NCBI RefSeq assembly: GCF_036023875.1 | Contig: NZ_CP107931.1 | Location: forward strand, 2,790,001 to 2,854,000 | Direction of reading: 5' to 3' | Length of the DNA: 64,000 bases | Origin: Mycobacterium sp. NBC_00419 | Lineage (GTDB): Bacteria > Actinomycetota > Actinomycetes > Mycobacteriales > Mycobacteriaceae | Shown: positions 1-14,882 of the stretch, piece by piece | How the letters are laid out: each line of letters begins with the position of its first letter | How positions within the stretch are numbered: the stretch's first letter is position 1 | Position numbers and translations under genes: made by a program | The notes under the pieces: generated by a model | The model's input: only the letters and a program-made list of their open reading frames with translations | Told to the model about the DNA's origin: nothing | Database searches by the model: none

Positions 1-85
1 GAACGACCGGCCGACCGGAACCTTCACGTTCGCCGAGCTGCTCGCACACGAACGTGCTGTGGAGCAGGCTCGCCCCGCCCTCTGA
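1..85 (+). CDS. cwlM: CwlM C-terminus (partial, enters from left edge)
   Basis: Only the last 27 codons are inside the window. Frame 2 reads NDRPTGTFTFAELLAHERAV and continues to a TGA at 83-85. The next gene is an Rv3916c-like gene transcribed toward it, followed by parB, which is the M. tuberculosis order cwlM (Rv3915)-Rv3916c-parB. CwlM is an amidase-fold cytoplasmic protein that, when phosphorylated by PknB, activates MurA in peptidoglycan synthesis (family knowledge). No domain is visible in this fragment, so identity rests on synteny and a plausible C-terminal helix. Confidence 0.6.
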   Translation, partial: NDRPTGTFTFAELLAHERAVEQARPAL

Positions 86-91
86 GCGCTC

Positions 92-829
92 CTAGCTCCG
101 AACCTCTGCGCCGGCGCCGACCGGCTGCTCGAGTTGTGCACTCTCGAGCAGTTGTTTGAGCGCCGCCTCTACCTCGGCCTTCCAGCCCAGGCCCTTGTCG
201 AGCTCCAAGCGCAGCCGGGGGAAGTACCGGTGCGGCGCGACGACGGTGAAGCCGGCGTCGATCAGAAAATCGGCCGACATCATGCACTGGTCGAACGAGC
301 AGTCACCCAGCGCCTCGACAGCCGCCCGCAGTTCGGGTGCGACATCTTCGGGGTCGAGCTCGAGGAGTTCCGCGGACTCCGCGGTACGGCCGAATGCCTC
401 CAGTGCGCGCACGCCGCGACGAACCAGTTCGCTGACCACTTGGCTGAGCAATGAATGCGGCAACCCGTCGGCGTGGCCGGGCTCGGTCCCCATCGAGGTG
501 AGTAGGACTGCGTCGGCACTGACCGGTCCGGTGGGGAAACGTTGCGCCCGCGGGACCGCGCGGGGCGGCGCGTAGAGGATGTAGCCCAGGCACGGCTCGT
601 CCTCGTCGACCTCTGTTCCGTCGGTGGGCACCGGCGCGGCGACCTGGCCGCACGATCCCCACTCGAGCATGACCATCGACAGCCACGCCTCCTTCTCGAA
701 CTCGGGGTCGGGCAGATAGTGCCCGGTGTCCAAGGTCGCCGGATCCACTTCCCAGAAGACGCACCGGCGGGCGTGCTTGGGAAGCTGCTCGAAACCATCG
801 AGCCTCAGCGGCTTGATACGAACGGACAC
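92..829 (-). CDS. Rv3916c-like conserved protein, GNAT-like
   Basis: A 245-residue mycobacterial protein in the position of Rv3916c (244 aa). The GTG at 829 is chosen because a GGGGAGG Shine-Dalgarno lies 5 bases upstream and the length fits the homologue; the longer frame reaching 898 has no such signal. The C-terminal half has a GNAT-like pattern: a beta strand ending in LLTSMG, an SLLSQVVSELVRRGVRALEAFG helix-strand pair, then an LIDAGF element. No clear acetyl-CoA Q/RxxGxG/A loop is seen, so substrate and activity are unknown. It converges with cwlM and lies downstream of parB, separated from it by 229 bases. Confidence 0.8.
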   Translation of the reverse strand: MSVRIKPLRLDGFEQLPKHARRCVFWEVDPATLDTGHYLPDPEFEKEAWLSMVMLEWGSCGQVAAPVPTDGTEVDEDEPCLGYILYAPPRAVPRAQRFPTGPVSADAVLLTSMGTEPGHADGLPHSLLSQVVSELVRRGVRALEAFGRTAESAELLELDPEDVAPELRAAVEALGDCSFDQCMMSADFLIDAGFTVVAPHRYFPRLRLELDKGLGWKAEVEAALKQLLESAQLEQPVGAGAEVRS

Positions 830-1015
830 TAGCCTCCCCGGCTCTTCGGCGGTGCCGCGATGGGCGACAGCCCCTCCAGGATAGGAGAGTCTGGCCAATG
901 GCGGCCAGTGCTGGCCTGGCTACTTTCGTCAGCCTCGCGTGGCGGCGAAAGATTCTGCAGCACTGTGGAATTCCCCTGTCGATGGTCGCAATGGGCAAAC
1001 GCTGGACGACGTCGG

Positions 1016-1028
1016 CGTCACTGTGACG
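1016..1028. repeat. small palindrome upstream of the Rv3916c-like gene
   Basis: CGTCAC-T-GTGACG is a perfect inverted repeat with 6-base arms in the 229-base gap between the end of parB and the start of the Rv3916c-like gene. It could be an operator or a short hairpin after parB. No T tract follows it on either strand, so an intrinsic terminator is not supported. Nothing else was recognised in this gap. Confidence 0.35.
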
Positions 1029-1058
1029 TAACTACCTGGTGTCCTAGTGTGGCCGTTT

Positions 1059-2023
1059 TCAGCCCGCAGAAGGGTCCATCATGCCCACGATCCTCTGCAA
1101 GTCCTCCACCGATCCGAACTCGACGACGATCTTGCCTTTGCGCTTGCCCAGGCTCACCATGACCCGCGTATCGAAGGTTCCGGAGAGTCGCTCGGCGACC
1201 TCTTGCAGTCCCGGCATCTGGATCGGCTTGCGGCGCGGCTGGGCCGGCACCTTGCCGTCGCCCCGGTTGGCCAGAGTGACCGCCTCTTCGGTGGCCCGGA
1301 CCGACAGGCCTTCGGCGACGATCCGCGCGGCCAACTCCTCCTGCGCCTCCGAGCCGGCTTCCAGCGCCAGCAACGCGCGGGCGTGCCCGGCGGACAGCAC
1401 CCCGGCGGCCACCCGCCGCTGAACCGCGATCGGCAACCGCAGCAAGCGGATCATGTTCGAGATCACCGGACGGGACCGGCCGATCCGGGAGGCGAGTTCG
1501 TCGTGTGTCACGTCGAACTCTTCGAGCAACTGCTGGTATGCCGCCGCCTCTTCCAGTGGGTTGAGCTGAGCCCGGTGGATGTTCTCCAGCAGAGCGTCGC
1601 GTAGCAGATTGTCTTCCGCGGTCTCGCGGATGATCGCCGGGATGGTCGCCAGCCCGGCCTGCTGGGCCGCGCGCCAGCGCCGCTCCCCCATCACCAGCTG
1701 ATAGCGCGCCGGCTCTCCTGGGGCCCCGCCGGGGACCGCACGCACGACGATGGGCTGCATCAGACCGAACTCGCGGATCGAATGCACGAGCTCGGCCAAG
1801 GCCTCTTCGTCGAAGACCTGCCGTGGCTGTTTGGGGTTCGGCTCGATCGCCGACGGGTCGAGCTCGCGGTAGACCGCACCGACACTGTCGGTGTCGCTGG
1901 GTGCCGCACCGAACACCGCGTCGGCCGCCGCGTCACCCATTCGCGGACCGCCGTCGGCCGGACTGGTCGGGATCAGCGATGCCAGCCCGCGGCCGAGGCC
2001 GCCCTTGCGCCGCGATGGCTGCG

Positions 2024-2027
<4 letters not shown>
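1059..2027 (-). CDS. parB: Chromosome partitioning protein ParB
   Basis: A 322-residue ParB, the CTP-dependent clamp that loads at parS and spreads to organise the origin. The N-terminus ([13 protein letters not shown]) is the usual ParA-contact segment. The CTP-binding GERRWRA motif is at about residues 114-120, [14 protein letters not shown] at 149-162, and the helix-turn-helix at about 175-197. A C-terminal dimerisation domain follows a short basic linker. Its ATG overlaps the parA stop region (2024-2027), so the two genes are translationally coupled. Two perfect parS sites lie 0.9 and 1.6 kb upstream inside parA and gidB. Confidence 0.97.
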
Positions 2028-4253
<2,226 letters not shown>

Positions 4254-4287
4254 GTGTCTCTCCCTCTTTCGCCGGAATCGAATCCGG

Positions 4288-5367
4288 TCAACGTTTCTTC
4301 TTCCGGGGGCGCGCACCGGGCCGTGGCGTTGGCCCCGGGGTCGGCCCTGGCTTCGTCGCAGCGTCAGGTGCGCCGTCGTCACTCGCCTCGGTCTCGTCCG
4401 CGGCGGGCTCCTCGGCGTTGTCGCCGGTTCCGTTCGTCACCGCCGCGCCGCCCTTCTTGGGCTTCGTCGGCTTGGCACCCGGAGCCGGGGCATTGGCCGA
4501 ACGCCGCGCCAGCGCCTCTTCCTTCTTGGCTTCTTCTTCCTTCTCGATCCGGTTGAAGACGTAGTGCTGCTGGCCGAAGGTCCAGATGTTGTTCGACACC
4601 CAGTAGATGATGATCGCGATCGGCAGGAAGGGGCCGCCGACGACAACGCCCAGCGGGAAGACGTAGAGCGCGAGCTTGTTCATCATCGCGGTCTGCGGGT
4701 TGGCCGCGGCTTCCGGACTTTGGCGTGCCACCGAGGCGCGGCTGTTGAAGTAGGTCGCAATGCCGGCGGCGAACATCAGCGGGATGCCTACCGCGATCAC
4801 GGCCGCGCGATTGAACTCGGTGAAGGCTTCCAGGCCGTGCTGCTGAATCATCGTGGCGCCCAGTGGCGCTCCGAACAGGTTGGCATCCAGGAAGTGGCCG
4901 ACATCGGTCGCGCTGAACACATAGTTCGGCAGGCTCTTGTTCTCGTCGACCGACAGCCCGAGCCGGCCGATACCGGTCTGGGTGCGGTTGAACGACATCA
5001 GCACGTGATACAGGCCGAGGAACACCGGGATCTGGGCGAGCATGGGCAGACAGCCGAGGATCGGGTTGAACCCGTGTTCCTTCTGCAGCTTCTGCATCTC
5101 CAGCGCCATCCGCTGGCGGTCCTTGCCGTACTTCTTCTGCAGCGCCTTGATCTGCGGCTGCAGCTCCTGCATCTGGCGAGTGGTGCGGATCTGCCGGACG
5201 AACGGCTTGTAGAGCAGAGCGCGCAGGGTGAACACCAGGAACATCACCGACAGCGCCCAGGCGAAGAAGTTGGTCGGGCCCAGGATGAAACCGAACAGCT
5301 TGTACCAAAGCCACATGATCCCGGACACCGGGTAATAGACGAAGTCGAGGCTGAACCAATTAAACAT
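4288..5367 (-). CDS. yidC: Membrane protein insertase YidC/OxaA
   Basis: A 359-residue insertase that helps fold and insert inner-membrane proteins. The N-terminus [20 protein letters not shown] begins the first transmembrane helix. The core has the hydrophilic helical hairpin [20 protein letters not shown] around residue 65, then [21 protein letters not shown], with further helices near residues 170 and 240. The C-terminal tail is basic and rich in A/P/K, as in mycobacterial homologues. The ATG at 5367 has AGGAG 7 bases upstream and overlaps the last codons of yidD, which supports coupling. Confidence 0.95.
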   Translation of the reverse strand: MFNWFSLDFVYYPVSGIMWLWYKLFGFILGPTNFFAWALSVMFLVFTLRALLYKPFVRQIRTTRQMQELQPQIKALQKKYGKDRQRMALEMQKLQKEHGFNPILGCLPMLAQIPVFLGLYHVLMSFNRTQTGIGRLGLSVDENKSLPNYVFSATDVGHFLDANLFGAPLGATMIQQHGLEAFTEFNRAAVIAVGIPLMFAAGIATYFNSRASVARQSPEAAANPQTAMMNKLALYVFPLGVVVGGPFLPIAIIIYWVSNNIWTFGQQHYVFNRIEKEEEAKKEEALARRSANAPAPGAKPTKPKKGGAAVTNGTGDNAEEPAADETEASDDGAPDAATKPGPTPGPTPRPGARPRKKKR

Positions 5368-5674
5368 GTGTGCTCCTGGCTTCGTGTTCGACGCACGTGT
5401 GGGTCGACTGCGGCTGGCGCTCGGGGATTGGATCCCATCCTCCCCGATGCCAGGGTCCACACTTCCCCAGCCGAACCGCAGTCAGCCAGCTCCCCTTGAA
5501 GAAGCCGTACTCGGCAAGTGCCTCAACCGCGTACTGGCTACAGGTCGGGGTGAACCGGCATGTCGGCAGCCGCAGCGGAGAGATGGTGTGGCGGTAGAGC
5601 TCGATGAGGAAAATCAGGGCGCGCACCGGTAGTGCCCGAACACGGGTGAGCGGGCTCTGACTCCGCGTGCTCAC
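5360..5674 (-). CDS. yidD: Membrane protein insertion efficiency factor YidD
   Basis: A small 104-residue protein with the hallmark [15 protein letters not shown] at about residues 39-53 and [15 protein letters not shown] downstream. YidD sits at the inner face of the membrane and assists YidC-dependent insertion. The GTG at 5674 overlaps the rnpA TGA (GTGA), and the stop overlaps the yidC start by 8 bases. The rpmH-rnpA-yidD-yidC order is the standard bacterial one. Confidence 0.94.
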   Translation of the reverse strand: MSTRSQSPLTRVRALPVRALIFLIELYRHTISPLRLPTCRFTPTCSQYAVEALAEYGFFKGSWLTAVRLGKCGPWHRGGWDPIPERQPQSTHTCVEHEARSTHV

Positions 5675-6021
5675 CGGTTCTTCTCCATCAGTTTGTGCGT
5701 GCGCTGCAGTCCACTGCGCAACTGCTGCTCGAGCCGAGCCGACATCGCTGTGCGGCTGCTCGGCAGAGCACGGATGACGACGCGGTCGCCGGGACCCAGA
5801 TCGGAGATCACGTTGCGGGCCACATGGCGCAACTGACGGGACACCCGGTGGCGTTGCACCGCCGATCCCACCGACTTCGAGACCACCAGGCCGATCCGTG
5901 GGCCGCCGTCGTCCTCGCGTCGTGCGTGCACGACGATATCCGGCTGCACCGCTCGCACCCCGTGCTTGACGGTGGCACCGAACTCCGCAGACCGTGTCAT
6001 CCGGAACTGAGCCGGGAGCAC
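5671..6021 (-). CDS. rnpA: Ribonuclease P protein component
   Basis: A basic 116-residue protein subunit of RNase P, which with the catalytic RNA trims tRNA 5' leaders. The family signature [16 protein letters not shown] is at about residues 54-69. The GTG start at 6021 lies 18 bases after the rpmH stop. Its stop overlaps the yidD start. The RNase P RNA itself is not in this window. Confidence 0.95.
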   Translation of the reverse strand: MLPAQFRMTRSAEFGATVKHGVRAVQPDIVVHARREDDGGPRIGLVVSKSVGSAVQRHRVSRQLRHVARNVISDLGPGDRVVIRALPSSRTAMSARLEQQLRSGLQRTHKLMEKNR

Positions 6022-6039
6022 GCCGCGCGATCCTGTGGA

Positions 6040-6183
6040 TCAGGCAGTCAGGGAACGACGACCCTTACGGCGCCGCTCCGACACGATCGCGCGTCCTGCG
6101 CGCGTCCGCATACGCAGCCGGAAACCATGAACCCGCGCCCGGCGCCGGTTGTTCGGCTGGAAGGTCCGCTTGCCCTTGGCCAC
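6040..6183 (-). CDS. rpmH: 50S ribosomal protein L34
   Basis: A 47-residue L34: it begins [20 protein letters not shown] after the initiator and continues [20 protein letters not shown], nearly identical to the M. tuberculosis protein as remembered. The GTG at 6183 is preceded by AAGGAGAG at 8 bases. It is the first gene of the leftward rpmH-rnpA-yidD-yidC-jag-gidB-parA-parB series and diverges from dnaA across 562 bases. Confidence 0.97.
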   Translation of the reverse strand: MAKGKRTFQPNNRRRARVHGFRLRMRTRAGRAIVSERRRKGRRSLTA

Positions 6184-6745
6184 GGCAGTCTCTCCTTGTT
6201 GCATATGGCCGCCGCCGCCCGGTGAACACGCTCACGCTGCACACCTGACGAAACGACAGCTCGTTATAAGCTCTGGTCTCGCTCGTAACCGGCGCGGTCC
6301 CGAAAATCCGGTCGCAGCCGTGTCGCCGACGTTCGGGCGACTGTTCGAGGGTACTGACGTCATTTCGTCAGGTCAAACCGCCTTGTCAGTGCTCCCGGTA
6401 GACGCACGGATTTACTGGCGTCACAACCGTCACGCACGCCGCGGGATAGCGCAGAATCAGCGTGATCGCAATGTTGCAGAACGGTTGGCACTCGCCGGGA
6501 AAACTGTTAGCTTCTGCCAGAGCCGTTTCCATGGGAAGCGGCAGTGGGAGTGCAAGCGGGAGGGCTAGGTCCGTCGAGAGTTCAGACAACACCGATTGAC
6601 CGGATTACCCACCGACCCGTTACCTTCCGCCGATATGCTGCGAGGCGAGGACAGTTGACCTGTCCACACCTGTGGATAACCTTGTGGACAGTTTTCGTCG
6701 TCTCTTTTTATTCGCCACCCGACCTCGGACCAGGGGGATCTGTCG
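6184..6745. promoter_or_regulatory. rpmH-dnaA divergent promoter region
   Basis: This is a 562-base stretch with no convincing gene. It must hold the leftward rpmH promoter and the rightward dnaA promoter. Visible structure: a 10-base inverted repeat CCTGACGAAA (6244-6253) with TTTCGTCAGG (6363-6372), 109 bases apart; a compact CTGACG-N6-CGTCAG at 6354-6371; and three DnaA boxes at 6660-6690. A possible -35 TTGACC (6596-6601) with TTACCT (6620-6625) at 18-base spacing could drive dnaA, and TATGCT at 6634 is another -10 candidate. In several bacteria DnaA boxes here autoregulate dnaA. Confidence 0.7.
6660..6690. promoter_or_regulatory. Three DnaA boxes upstream of dnaA
   Basis: CTGTCCACA (6660-6668, one mismatch to the mycobacterial TTGTCCACA form), TGTGGATAA (6671-6679, reverse of the perfect TTATCCACA) and TTGTGGACA (6682-6690, reverse of TGTCCACAA) lie within 31 bases, 56 bases before the dnaA start. 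They suggest DnaA binding over its own promoter or leader. Confidence 0.85.
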
Positions 6746-8248
6746 TTGACCGATGATCCCGGTTCCGCATTCGCTTCGGTGTGGAGTTCCGTCGTCGCCG
6801 AACTGAATGGCGATGGCGATCGCGACTCCGCCGGCCCCAACGGCTCCGGCCCGGAATCTCCGCTGACTCCCCAACAAAGAGCCTGGTTGAAGCTGGTACA
6901 GCCGTTGACGATCGTCGAGGGCTTCGCTCTGCTGTCGGTGCCGAGCAGTTTCGTCCAGAACGAGATCGAACGTCATCTACGCATTCAGATCGTCGACGCG
7001 CTGAGCCGTCGTCTCGGTCACCGGGTGGAGCTCGGTGTGCGTATCGCGCCGCCCAGCGAGGATCAGCACGACGAGGCGCTCGCCAGCGATCCGTCCACCG
7101 CTGAATCCGATCTCGACGAGGTCGACGAGGATCGCGAGGCGCTCGCCAGCGCTCATGAAACCTGGCCGACGTACTTCACCGAGCGTCCACGCAGCAACAC
7201 CTCTGCCGACACTCCCGGAACAAGTCTCAACCGCCGGTATACCTTTGACACGTTCGTCATCGGTGCCTCGAATCGATTCGCTCACGCGGCCGCACTGGCG
7301 ATTGCTGAAGCACCCGCGAGGGCGTACAACCCGCTGTTCATCTGGGGTGAGTCCGGGCTGGGTAAGACCCACCTGCTGCACGCCGCGGGTAACTATGCCC
7401 AGCGGCTGTTTCCCGGCATGCGGGTCAAGTACGTCTCGACTGAAGAGTTCACCAACGACTTCATCAACTCGCTTCGTGACGACCGCAAAGTCGCCTTCAA
7501 GCGCAGTTACCGCGACATCGACGTGCTGCTGGTCGACGACATCCAGTTCATCGAGGGCAAAGAAGGTATCCAGGAAGAGTTCTTCCATACCTTCAACACC
7601 CTGCACAACGCCAACAAGCAGATCGTCATCTCCTCCGACCGGCCGCCCAAACAGCTGGCCACCCTCGAGGACCGGCTGCGGACCCGCTTCGAGTGGGGCT
7701 TGATCACCGACGTCCAGCCTCCCGAACTCGAAACCCGGATCGCCATCCTGCGCAAGAAGGCACAGATGGATCGCCTCGACGTCCCTGATGACGTCCTGGA
7801 ACTCATCGCCAGCAGTATCGAGCGCAACATCCGCGAACTCGAGGGCGCTCTGATCCGCGTCACAGCGTTCGCCTCGTTGAACCGGACGCCGATAGACAAG
7901 GCACTGGCCGAGATCGTCCTTCGCGATCTGATCGCCGACGCCGGCAGCATGCAGATCAGCGCCGCCACCATCATGGCCGCCACTGCCGAGTACTTCGACA
8001 CCACCGTCGAGGAACTACGGGGCCCCGGCAAGACCAGGGCGCTCGCGCAGTCGCGTCAGATCGCGATGTATCTGTGCCGCGAACTCACCGACCTGTCCCT
8101 GCCCAAGATCGGGCAGGCGTTCGGCCGCGACCACACCACGGTGATGTACGCGCAGAAGAAGATCCTCAACGAAATGGCGTACCGCCGCGAGGTCTTCGAC
8201 ACCGTCAAGGAACTCACCACACGGATTCGCCAGCGCTCCAAGCGCTGA
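6746..8248 (+). CDS. dnaA: Chromosomal replication initiator DnaA
   Basis: A 500-residue initiator with all four domains: the N-terminal oligomerisation domain (about 1-100), an acidic variable linker (about 100-165), the AAA+ ATPase (Walker [10 protein letters not shown] at 201-209; Walker [10 protein letters not shown] near 265), and the C-terminal helix-turn-helix with the signature [14 protein letters not shown] near 475. The start is TTG at 6746, after AGGGGGA, as in M. tuberculosis dnaA. DnaA-ATP melts oriC, which lies immediately downstream. Confidence 0.98.
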   Translation: MTDDPGSAFASVWSSVVAELNGDGDRDSAGPNGSGPESPLTPQQRAWLKLVQPLTIVEGFALLSVPSSFVQNEIERHLRIQIVDALSRRLGHRVELGVRIAPPSEDQHDEALASDPSTAESDLDEVDEDREALASAHETWPTYFTERPRSNTSADTPGTSLNRRYTFDTFVIGASNRFAHAAALAIAEAPARAYNPLFIWGESGLGKTHLLHAAGNYAQRLFPGMRVKYVSTEEFTNDFINSLRDDRKVAFKRSYRDIDVLLVDDIQFIEGKEGIQEEFFHTFNTLHNANKQIVISSDRPPKQLATLEDRLRTRFEWGLITDVQPPELETRIAILRKKAQMDRLDVPDDVLELIASSIERNIRELEGALIRVTAFASLNRTPIDKALAEIVLRDLIADAGSMQISAATIMAATAEYFDTTVEELRGPGKTRALAQSRQIAMYLCRELTDLSLPKIGQAFGRDHTTVMYAQKKILNEMAYRREVFDTVKELTTRIRQRSKR

Positions 8249-8756
8249 AATTCCCACTCTTTCCGGCACTGCGATCAAAAAACTTTGGACGCAGTTGTCA
8301 CAGCCGTCACAACATCCGGTGTGCACACCGCTGTGCACAACATCGGGTACTGAGCAGCAGTGGCCGGGGATGGTGATGGACAACCCCCCGAATTCCACAC
8401 CCGCGGCCGCCGGAGCCCACCGTCATCCACAATCCATCCACACTGCCGAATGACACCCGAGCAGGCGTTCAGTGCCTCGATCCACAGAATGCACAGGCCC
8501 TATTACTGTTACGAATCTCTCTCCCTAGAAAACTCCTTGAAAGCAGGGCCTGGGGAACACGTCATGCACAAGCTCGCTGTGGTGTCTGACCGCGGTTTTG
8601 TCACCGTGATCGATTAGCTTTCAAGTTGGCGTCCGACGCTCTACGGTTGTGGTTCTGACTGCCGCTCGGCGGCTGTCGCTCGCAGATCACGTTCGCCCGG
8701 TGCTTTTGGTGCTGGGTGCGCTGGTCAGGGGTTTGTTGGGGTGATGAAGGGACACT
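8249..8756. other. oriC: oriC (dnaA-dnaN intergenic origin of replication)
   Basis: These 508 bases hold no gene and carry a cluster of DnaA-box-like 9-mers: TTGTCACAG (8295), TGTGCACAC (8320), TGTGCACAA (8332), reverse TTGTCCATC (8375-8383), TCATCCACA (8423-8431), CCATCCACA (8434-8442), CGATCCACA (8478-8486) and AATGCACAG (8488-8496). A locally AT-richer stretch at about 8498-8545 is the likely unwinding element. In M. tuberculosis and M. smegmatis the dnaA-dnaN gap is the experimentally shown origin, where most boxes are also non-consensus. The last 120 bases should include the dnaN promoter. Confidence 0.93.
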
Positions 8757-9950
8757 ATGGACGTGGCGACAACGACGGTTGGCTCCGACTTGAAAGTTCG
8801 CCTGGTGCGGGAGGACTTCGCCGAGGCGGTGGCCTGGGTTGCACGCAACCTGCCGACGCGCCCGACGGTGCCCGTGCTGGCCGGGGTGTTGCTCACCGGC
8901 ACCGAGGACGGGCTGACCATCTCGGGATTCGACTACGAAGTGTCTGCCGAGGTCCGTGTTCCCGCTGAAATAGCTTCTCCCGGAAGCGTTTTGGTGTCCG
9001 GACGGTTGCTGTCCGACATCACCAAGTCGTTGCCGGCCAAGCCGGTTGACGTCGCTGTCGAAGGCACTCGCGTCGCACTGACCTGCGGTAGCGCCCGCTT
9101 CTCCCTGCCGACGATGGCGGTCGAGGACTACCCGGCCCTGCCGGCTCTGCCGGATGAGACCGGTGTCATCTCCGCCGACGTGTTCGGTGAGGCCATCGGC
9201 CAGGTCGCGGTGGCGGCCGGCAAGGACGACACCCTGCCGATGCTCACCGGTATCCGGGTGGAGATTTCCGGTGAGACAGTGGTTTTGGCGGCCACCGATC
9301 GGTTCCGCCTGGCGGTGCGTGAGCTCACCTGGTCGACGTCGTCGCCGAGCCTGGAAGCCGCGGTGCTCGTTCCGGCCAAGACGCTGGCCGAGGCCGCCAA
9401 AGCAGGCACGTCCGGTTCGGAGGTGCATCTGGCTTTGGGCGCCGGCTCGTCGGTCGGCAAGGAAGGGCTTCTCGGGATTCGCAGCGCGGGCAAGCGCAGC
9501 ACCACCCGACTGCTCGATGCCGAGTTCCCGAAGTTCCGTCAGCTGCTGCCCAGTGAGCACACCGCGATCGCCTCGATCGGTGTCGCCGAACTGACCGAAG
9601 CCATCAAGCGTGTGGCGCTGGTCGCCGACCGTGGTGCGCAGGTTCGGATGGAATTCAGTGACGGTGTGCTGCACCTGTCCGCCGGCGCCGACGATGTGGG
9701 TCGTGCCGAAGAGGATCTGCCCGTCGACTTCTTCGGCGAACCGCTGACGATCGCGTTCAACCCCACTTACTTGACCGACGGCCTGGGCTCACTGCATTCC
9801 GATCGTGTGACATTCGGATTCACCACCCCCAGCCGACCTGCCGTGTTACGACCGGCGGGCGATGATGAGCAGGTGGATGGCACCGGACCGTTCCCTGCCA
9901 TTCAGACGGACTACGTATACCTGTTGATGCCGGTGCGCTTGCCCGGCTGA
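8757..9950 (+). CDS. dnaN: DNA polymerase III beta subunit (sliding clamp)
   Basis: A 397-residue clamp that tethers polymerases to DNA as a dimeric ring. The three repeated clamp domains are seen as [21 protein letters not shown] at the start, [23 protein letters not shown] in the middle and [24 protein letters not shown] in the last third. It ends with [13 protein letters not shown], where MPVRL is the usual C-terminus by the peptide-binding pocket. The ATG at 8757 follows GAAGGGA. Confidence 0.98.
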   Translation: MDVATTTVGSDLKVRLVREDFAEAVAWVARNLPTRPTVPVLAGVLLTGTEDGLTISGFDYEVSAEVRVPAEIASPGSVLVSGRLLSDITKSLPAKPVDVAVEGTRVALTCGSARFSLPTMAVEDYPALPALPDETGVISADVFGEAIGQVAVAAGKDDTLPMLTGIRVEISGETVVLAATDRFRLAVRELTWSTSSPSLEAAVLVPAKTLAEAAKAGTSGSEVHLALGAGSSVGKEGLLGIRSAGKRSTTRLLDAEFPKFRQLLPSEHTAIASIGVAELTEAIKRVALVADRGAQVRMEFSDGVLHLSAGADDVGRAEEDLPVDFFGEPLTIAFNPTYLTDGLGSLHSDRVTFGFTTPSRPAVLRPAGDDEQVDGTGPFPAIQTDYVYLLMPVRLPG

Positions 9951-9974
9951 CCGCGGCGACGAAAGAGGCACAAC

Positions 9975-10868
9975 ATGCAGTTGGGATTGGTCGGGCTCGG
10001 CAAGATGGGCTTCAACATGCGCCAGCGCTTGCGCGAAGGCGGGCACGAAGTCATCGGTTTCGACCCGCGCCCGGAGGTGAGTGACACTGCTAGCCTCGCG
10101 GCTTTGGCCGAGGCCCTGACCGCACCCCGGGTGGTGTGGGTCATGGTTCCCTCAGGACCGATCACGGACGAGACGATCACCTCATTGGCGGAGGTCCTCA
10201 GTCCCGGTGATCTCGTGATCGACGGCGGCAACTCCCGCTACACCGAGGACGCCCCGCACGCGGAAATGCTTGGGAAAAAAGGGATTTCATTTGTCGACGC
10301 CGGTGTCTCCGGCGGTGTGTGGGGCCTGACCGAGGGATACGGTCTGATGGTCGGTGGCAGCGACGAGGACATCGCCCGGGTGATGCCGATCTTCGACACC
10401 CTGCGCCCGCAGGGCCCGGTGGAAGACGGTTTCGTTCATGCCGGACCGGTCGGCGCCGGCCACTACGCCAAGATGGTGCACAACGGTATCGAGTACGGCC
10501 TGATGATGGCCTACGCCGAAGGCTATGAACTGCTGGCCGCCGAACCGTTGATCAAGGACACCCAGGCGGTGATCCAGGCCTGGACCAACGGCACAGTCGT
10601 ACGCTCCTGGTTGCAGCAACTGCTGGCCAAGGCACTCAAAGAAGACCCGAACTTCATCGACATCTCCGGCTACACCGAGGATTCCGGCGAAGGCCGCTGG
10701 ACAGTGGAGGAAGCGATTCACCACCGGGTCCCGATGCCGGTGATCGCCGCCTCGCTGTTCGCCCGGTTCGCCTCCCGGCAGGACGACTCCCCCACCATGA
10801 AGGCGGTCTCGGCTCTGCGCAACCAGTTCGGCGGCCACGCTGTCAAACGAGTTCCGTTGTCGGGCTAG
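9975..10868 (+). CDS. gnd: 6-phosphogluconate dehydrogenase, short (YqeC/GndA-type)
   Basis: A 297-residue member of the short 6PGDH group (classical enzymes are about 470 aa); it oxidatively decarboxylates 6-phosphogluconate to ribulose 5-phosphate in the pentose phosphate pathway. The Rossmann loop GLVGLGKMG is at residues 4-12, VIDGGNSRY near 77 and [12 protein letters not shown] near 105; the catalytic lysine region is [11 protein letters not shown] near 165. It starts 24 bases after dnaN. As remembered, gnd occupies this place in M. smegmatis and other fast growers but not in M. tuberculosis. Confidence 0.93.
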   Translation: MQLGLVGLGKMGFNMRQRLREGGHEVIGFDPRPEVSDTASLAALAEALTAPRVVWVMVPSGPITDETITSLAEVLSPGDLVIDGGNSRYTEDAPHAEMLGKKGISFVDAGVSGGVWGLTEGYGLMVGGSDEDIARVMPIFDTLRPQGPVEDGFVHAGPVGAGHYAKMVHNGIEYGLMMAYAEGYELLAAEPLIKDTQAVIQAWTNGTVVRSWLQQLLAKALKEDPNFIDISGYTEDSGEGRWTVEEAIHHRVPMPVIAASLFARFASRQDDSPTMKAVSALRNQFGGHAVKRVPLSG

Positions 10869-10876
10869 CTACCACG

Positions 10877-12021
10877 ATGTACGTTCGGCACCTGGCGTTG
10901 CGCGACTTCCGGTCGTGGGCACATGTCGACCTGGATTTGACGCCAGGTCGCACGGTGTTCGTCGGGTCCAACGGCTACGGTAAAACCAATCTCGTTGAAG
11001 CACTGTGGTATTGCGCCACACTCGGCTCTCATCGAGTAGCCACCGACGCGCCGTTGATCAGGGCCGGCGCGCAACGCGCCGTTGTCTCGACGATCGTCGT
11101 CAACGAAGGCCGCGAACTTGCGGTCGATCTCGAGATCGCCGCGGGCCGGGCAAACAAGGGGCGCCTCAACAAGTCTCCGGTGCGCAGCACCAGGGAGGTC
11201 CTCGGAGCGGTGCGTGCGGTGCTGTTCGCCCCAGAGGATCTCGCGCTGGTGCGTGGTGATCCCGGCGAGCGGCGACGCTATCTCGACGAGCTCGCCACCG
11301 TGCGCCGGCCCCGGGTCGCGGCGATGCGCGCCGACTACGACAAGGTTCTCAAGCAACGCACCGCTCTGCTGAAATCCGCTGCGGGAGCACGCTATCGGGG
11401 CGATCGAAGCGTCCTGGAGACGCTGGATGTCTGGGACGGTCACCTCGCCGCACACGGCGCGGAGTTGATGGCCGCCCGGATCGAACTGGTGAATCTGCTG
11501 GCACCGGAGGTCGAGAAGGCCTACCAGCTGCTGGCCCCGGCCTCGCGACCGGCCGCCATCAGCTACCGCACCAGCGTGGAGTTGTCCGGTGCGGACGGCG
11601 AGGGAGCCGAGTTCCTGGAGTCCGCTCTGCTGGCCGGGCTGGCGCAGCGCCGCGATGCCGAATTGGAGCGCGGGATGTGTCTGGTCGGTCCGCACCGTGA
11701 TGATCTGGAGTTGCGGTTGGGTGATCAGCTGGCCAAGGGTTTCGCCAGCCACGGCGAATCCTGGTCGATGGCGCTGGCGTTGCGCCTGGCCGCCTACGAG
11801 TTGTTGCGCACGGAAGGCAGTGAACCGGTGCTGATCCTCGACGACGTGTTCGCGGAGTTGGACACCTCCCGCCGGCGCGCGCTGGCCGGCGTCGCTGCCG
11901 ACGCCGAGCAGGTACTCGTCACTGCCGCTGTCGGTGAAGACATCCCGCCGGACTGGGATGCCACCCGGATCGGGATTTCCCTGGTCGATGACGACAGCGG
12001 CCGGATGTCGGCGGTGATGTC

Positions 12022-12025
<4 letters not shown>
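10877..12025 (+). CDS. recF: DNA replication and repair protein RecF
   Basis: A 382-residue SMC-like ATPase that loads RecA at gapped DNA during recombinational repair. Walker A is GSNGYGKTN at about residues 33-41, the ABC-type signature region is in the [11 protein letters not shown] segment, and the Walker B equivalent is [13 protein letters not shown] near 320. It starts 8 bases after gnd and ends with a GTGA overlap into the next gene, indicating coupling. Confidence 0.97.
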
Positions 12026-14854
<2,829 letters not shown>

Positions 14855-14882
14855 CCCGTCTCTGTAGGGACAAGAGGATCAC

